Origin: Microbacterium sp.
GTDB taxonomy: Bacteria > Actinomycetota > Actinomycetes > Actinomycetales > Microbacteriaceae
NCBI GenBank assembly: GCA_031286555.1
Contig: JAITUD010000206.1
Location: 1-6,847, forward strand
Reading direction: 5' to 3'
Length of the DNA stretch: 6,847 bases
Shown here: piece after piece, positions 6,254-6,847 of the stretch
Layout of the letters: every line of letters starts with the position of its first letter
Numbering within the stretch: position 1 is the stretch's first letter
Program-made: the position numbers and the translations under genes
Notes under the pieces: model-generated
What the model was told of the DNA's origin: nothing
Databases searched by the model: none
What the model saw: the letters and a program-made list of their open reading frames with translations, nothing else

Positions 6254-6745
6254 TCACACCCATCCCCAGACGATCCGCGCCCCGGCATCCCCGGTCAGAA
6301 CGGTGACGACGATCGTTCCGGCGGCCGCGACGACGGCCGCCGTCGGGACGAGGAGGCCGAGTATGCGTGCCGTCGTCGGATGCTCGCGCCGCAGCCGCGG
6401 CCGCATCCGATCCCACCAGGCGGCGGCGATGGCGGTGATCAGCAGTGCGATCGTCCACGGGCTCAGCATGAGACCGAGTGCCTCGTGCTGCAGGATCGCC
6501 GGGGAGTAGCCGACGATCGAGGCCAGGTTCTGCCCGGCGAGCACGGTGATCGGAACCAATCCCGCGACGACTGCCGCCGCGACCGGCGGCGCCCAGCCCA
6601 GCCGGCGTCGCGCCGCCGACCAGACGGCGGCCAGCGCGACGGCGAGGGCGGTGAGCGGCGTGAGCACGACGGTGGCGTGCACGAGCAGCGGATGCAGCGG
6701 GAGACCCGCGATGCGGAACCCGTCATCGGCGAGGAAGATGTCCAT
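6254..6745 (-). CDS. Four-helix membrane protein, DUF2231-like
   Basis: 163 residues, integral membrane protein of unknown function. The opening GLPLHPLLVHATVVLTPL (14-31) is typical of DUF2231, with H18 and H23 at the start of helix 1. Helices are predicted at about 19-43, 52-71, 92-112 and 126-150. H87 in LQHEALGL precedes helix 3, and the end GDAGARIVWGW resembles the Gly-rich C-terminus of the family. Conserved histidines near membrane boundaries have led to suggestions of heme or metal binding in this family; that is not shown here. The ATG at 6745 has no usable Shine-Dalgarno (the nearest GGAG is 14 nt away). Instead a TGAAC-N18-GTT promoter ends 8 nt upstream, so the mRNA is probably leaderless and driven by an ECF-type sigma factor. 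No in-frame start exists between it and 6780. Confidence 0.82.
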   Translation of the reverse strand: MDIFLADDGFRIAGLPLHPLLVHATVVLTPLTALAVALAAVWSAARRRLGWAPPVAAAVVAGLVPITVLAGQNLASIVGYSPAILQHEALGLMLSPWTIALLITAIAAAWWDRMRPRLRREHPTTARILGLLVPTAAVVAAAGTIVVTVLTGDAGARIVWGWV

Positions 6746-6753
6746 AGGTGAAG

Positions 6754-6779
6754 AACGGACTCCACCGCGTCGAGGTTCA
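6754..6779 (-). promoter_or_regulatory. ECF-sigma-type promoter toward the DUF2231-like gene
   Basis: On the minus strand TGAAC (6775-6779) is followed by 18 nt and GTT (6754-6756), close to the GGAAC/GGAAT-N18-GTT form of the actinobacterial SigH/SigR-type sigma factors, with the first G replaced by T. The expected transcription start falls at or within a few bases of the ATG at 6745. Confidence 0.5.
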
Positions 6780-6787
6780 TCTGAACC
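6774..6787. promoter_or_regulatory. 14-bp palindrome holding both divergent -35 elements
   Basis: GGTTCATCTGAACC has two perfect 6-bp arms around a 2-bp centre. Each arm carries a TGAACC -35-like element pointing outward. It may simply be two facing promoters, or also an operator for a dimeric regulator. Confidence 0.55.
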
Positions 6788-6807
6788 CCACAGCCTTTCG
6801 CCTCGTT
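6782..6807 (+). promoter_or_regulatory. ECF-sigma-type promoter toward the right-hand gene
   Basis: TGAAC (6782-6786), 18 nt, GTT (6805-6807): the same spacing and sequence as the leftward promoter. The start of transcription is expected near 6814, leaving a short leader that contains the AGGAGGG ribosome binding site at 6817-6823. Confidence 0.5.
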
Positions 6808-6827
6808 ACCCGGGTGAGGAGGGATCC

Positions 6828-6847
6828 GTGAGCGAACAGGACGACGA
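6828..6847 (+). CDS. Start of a plus-strand gene, cut by the window edge
   Basis: A GTG at 6828 follows a near-perfect ribosome binding site AGGAGGG (6817-6823) at 4 nt spacing, and the first six codons read MSEQDD. Only 20 bases are present, so the product cannot be identified. An acidic start of this kind is seen in ECF sigma factors among many other proteins. The ECF-type promoter just upstream makes an autoregulated sigma factor an attractive guess, no more than that. Confidence 0.6.

Noticed and set aside
5582..6509. Plus-strand frames of 144 and 194 codons over the DUF4822-like and DUF2231-like genes
   Set aside because: They are antisense to two genes with a clear signal peptide or membrane helices, and lack a ribosome binding site or recognisable motifs.
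6463..6780. Alternative minus-strand frame of 105 codons starting at 6780
   Set aside because: It overlaps the DUF2231-like gene in another frame, its start lies in the palindrome between the promoters, and its product is Ser/Arg-rich with no membrane helices.

Overview
The window comes from a high-GC actinobacterium, most likely a Microbacteriaceae member close to Microbacterium. This rests on about two-thirds GC, strongly GC-biased third codon positions, leaderless-looking starts, a three-helix protein resembling the Microbacteriaceae family DUF6264 directly after ispH, and a striking abundance of the hexamer GGATGC/GCATCC. The assignment is inferred from gene content and style; no rRNA gene is present.

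Layout, left to right. (1) Positions 1-3674, minus strand: the first 1224 codons of a very large secreted starch-degrading enzyme, an amylopullulanase-type fusion. It has a signal peptide, an X25-like module, a complete GH13 alpha-amylase domain, a beta-sandwich linker, two more X25-like modules and the N-terminal domains of a pullulanase. The pullulanase catalytic barrel would lie beyond the left edge. (2) Positions 3675-3889: a divergent regulatory region with two LacI-family-type operators, a promoter for the amylopullulanase and a leaderless-type promoter for ispH. (3) Positions 3890-5478, plus strand: ispH (last step of the MEP isoprenoid pathway), overlapping by 4 bp a small three-helix membrane protein. 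(4) Positions 5503-5555: convergent hairpins acting as a shared terminator. (5) Positions 5558-6745, minus strand: a secreted DUF4822-like protein with a Tat-like signal peptide and an Asn/Gly/His tail, preceded by a DUF2231-like four-helix membrane protein. (6) Positions 6746-6847: a divergent promoter region, then the first codons of a plus-strand gene cut by the right edge.

The carbohydrate enzyme is probably induced by malto-oligosaccharides through a LacI-type repressor encoded elsewhere. IspH and its membrane partner form a two-gene operon. The most unexpected signal is at 6754-6807: a 14-bp palindrome carries two back-to-back TGAAC-N18-GTT promoters of ECF sigma type, one firing left into the DUF2231-like gene (apparently leaderless) and one right into the truncated gene. 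This suggests a small co-regulated stress or envelope regulon. No CRISPR array, tRNA, rRNA, insertion sequence or obvious mobile element was seen.
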